From assembly GCA_964036665.1 (NCBI GenBank), contig OZ038531.1:9424168-9488167 (forward strand): 64,000 bases of DNA, given 5' to 3'. The notes beneath the pieces are model-generated. The model was not told where the DNA came from. It did no database searches and worked only from the letters and a program-made list of their open reading frames with translations. The translations under genes and the position numbers were made by a program. The stretch comes from Gordius sp. MW1. Taxonomy: Eukaryota > Nematomorpha > Gordioida > Gordea > Gordiidae. Shown here piece by piece: positions 63,485-64,000 of the stretch. How positions within the stretch are numbered: the first letter of the stretch is position 1; the number at the start of each line of letters is the position of its first letter.

Positions 63485-64000
63485 GTTTGATTTAACGCTT
63501 ATTTCTTAGATTTCGTTAATAATCGTGTTTATAATGTTTGAATAGTTTTGGCATTCACGCCATTTCTATGTTTGACTTGAGCTATTTATGACAAACCACT
63601 AGCGATATATACCGTTAAATTTGTTATTAATTGGGTTTATATACGCGCAATATATACTTTTACATATTTGGGGTTTAGCGATAAAATTTTATATTATGTT
63701 GGTATTCTAGTTTAATTTCACCTAGACAATTTCGCGTGGGATCAGAAGTCACATTATATCATGACTTAATAGAGTTAAAATTTGTAAGCGGACTGGTTGC
63801 ATTTCATAATTTCAACGCATCGCTAGAATTTAATTTAGTTTTGATTAAAAGCAAAACTTGCTGATGTTGAAATCATTTGAAAAGGATAATCACACTCCAA
63901 TATAGTCTAAATCGTCCTACGCTCAAAAATACTCTGGGCCAAAAACGAAAAAATTAGATGATTAATAACCAAGATCTCCATAACTTGGCCTCGATTTTGT
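63485..64000. other. start of CTR9 intron 11
   Basis: Begins with the donor GTTTGATTTAAC after exon 11. The next exon (expected to continue after the DPEK end) is not seen before the window edge. Confidence 0.6.

Overview
The window is AT-rich animal nuclear DNA dominated by fossil transposable elements. Only two host genes can be read with confidence, and both are split by introns. At the right, on the + strand, eleven exons (55881-63484) encode about the first 724 residues of CTR9, the TPR scaffold of the PAF1 complex; the gene runs off the right edge. At the left, on the - strand, five exons (4521 down to 2164) encode a TMEM165/GDT1-type membrane transporter. The organism is an invertebrate-like metazoan: it has intron-bearing orthologues of animal genes, a wide DNA-transposon fauna (hAT, piggyBac, mariner, pogo-type, Harbinger, Ginger-like, Helitron), RTE-type LINEs, tRNA-type SINEs, and degenerate CCCTAA arrays that suggest a TTAGGG telomere repeat. 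Several introns are extremely short (34-45 nt) while the others exceed 290 nt. I cannot name the species.

Layout. 1-1560: RTE-type LINE fragment (-). 2164-4521: TMEM165-like gene with MITE-like inverted repeats in one intron. 4600-6690: telomere-like arrays, TIR elements, a MULE fragment and a 205-bp tandem duplication. 7580-10180: a MITE and a complete hAT with an 8-bp target duplication. 10560-11500: the end of an LINE with a restriction-like endonuclease. 12140-12845: a local repeat array. 13850-16720: an element with reiterated ends that carries a 5'-truncated LINE flanked by a perfect 17-bp target duplication. 17100-18185: another hAT remnant.

18186-37080 is a graveyard of at least five broken copies of one Ginger1-like element (integrase, GPY/F domain, OTU cysteine protease). 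Copy 1 holds a hAT that itself holds a piggyBac; copy 3 holds a 1.9-kb insertion; copy 4 holds a mariner. A long palindrome with ~680-bp arms (28445-29883) lies in the same region. Copies 1+2 and 4+5 form the same tail-to-tail pair with the same spacer, which points to a segmental duplication.

37100-38900: two hAT remnants. 39050-45700: Harbinger/PIF transposase fragments and their MADF-BESS partner genes in mirrored order, broken by a pogo-type MITE, a hAT-type MITE and a single arm of the palindrome family. 46300-48290 is featureless. 48290-50165 is bounded by GAGACGAG-rich repeats. A MITE (49532-49838) and a non-autonomous Helitron (50301-50639) follow. 52300-55110 holds two more hAT remnants. 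The rest is CTR9, whose introns carry a SINE and a recent 142-bp tandem duplication.

The two host genes have no evident functional link; CTR9 acts in the nucleus on RNA polymerase II, and the TMEM165 family acts in Golgi-type membranes.
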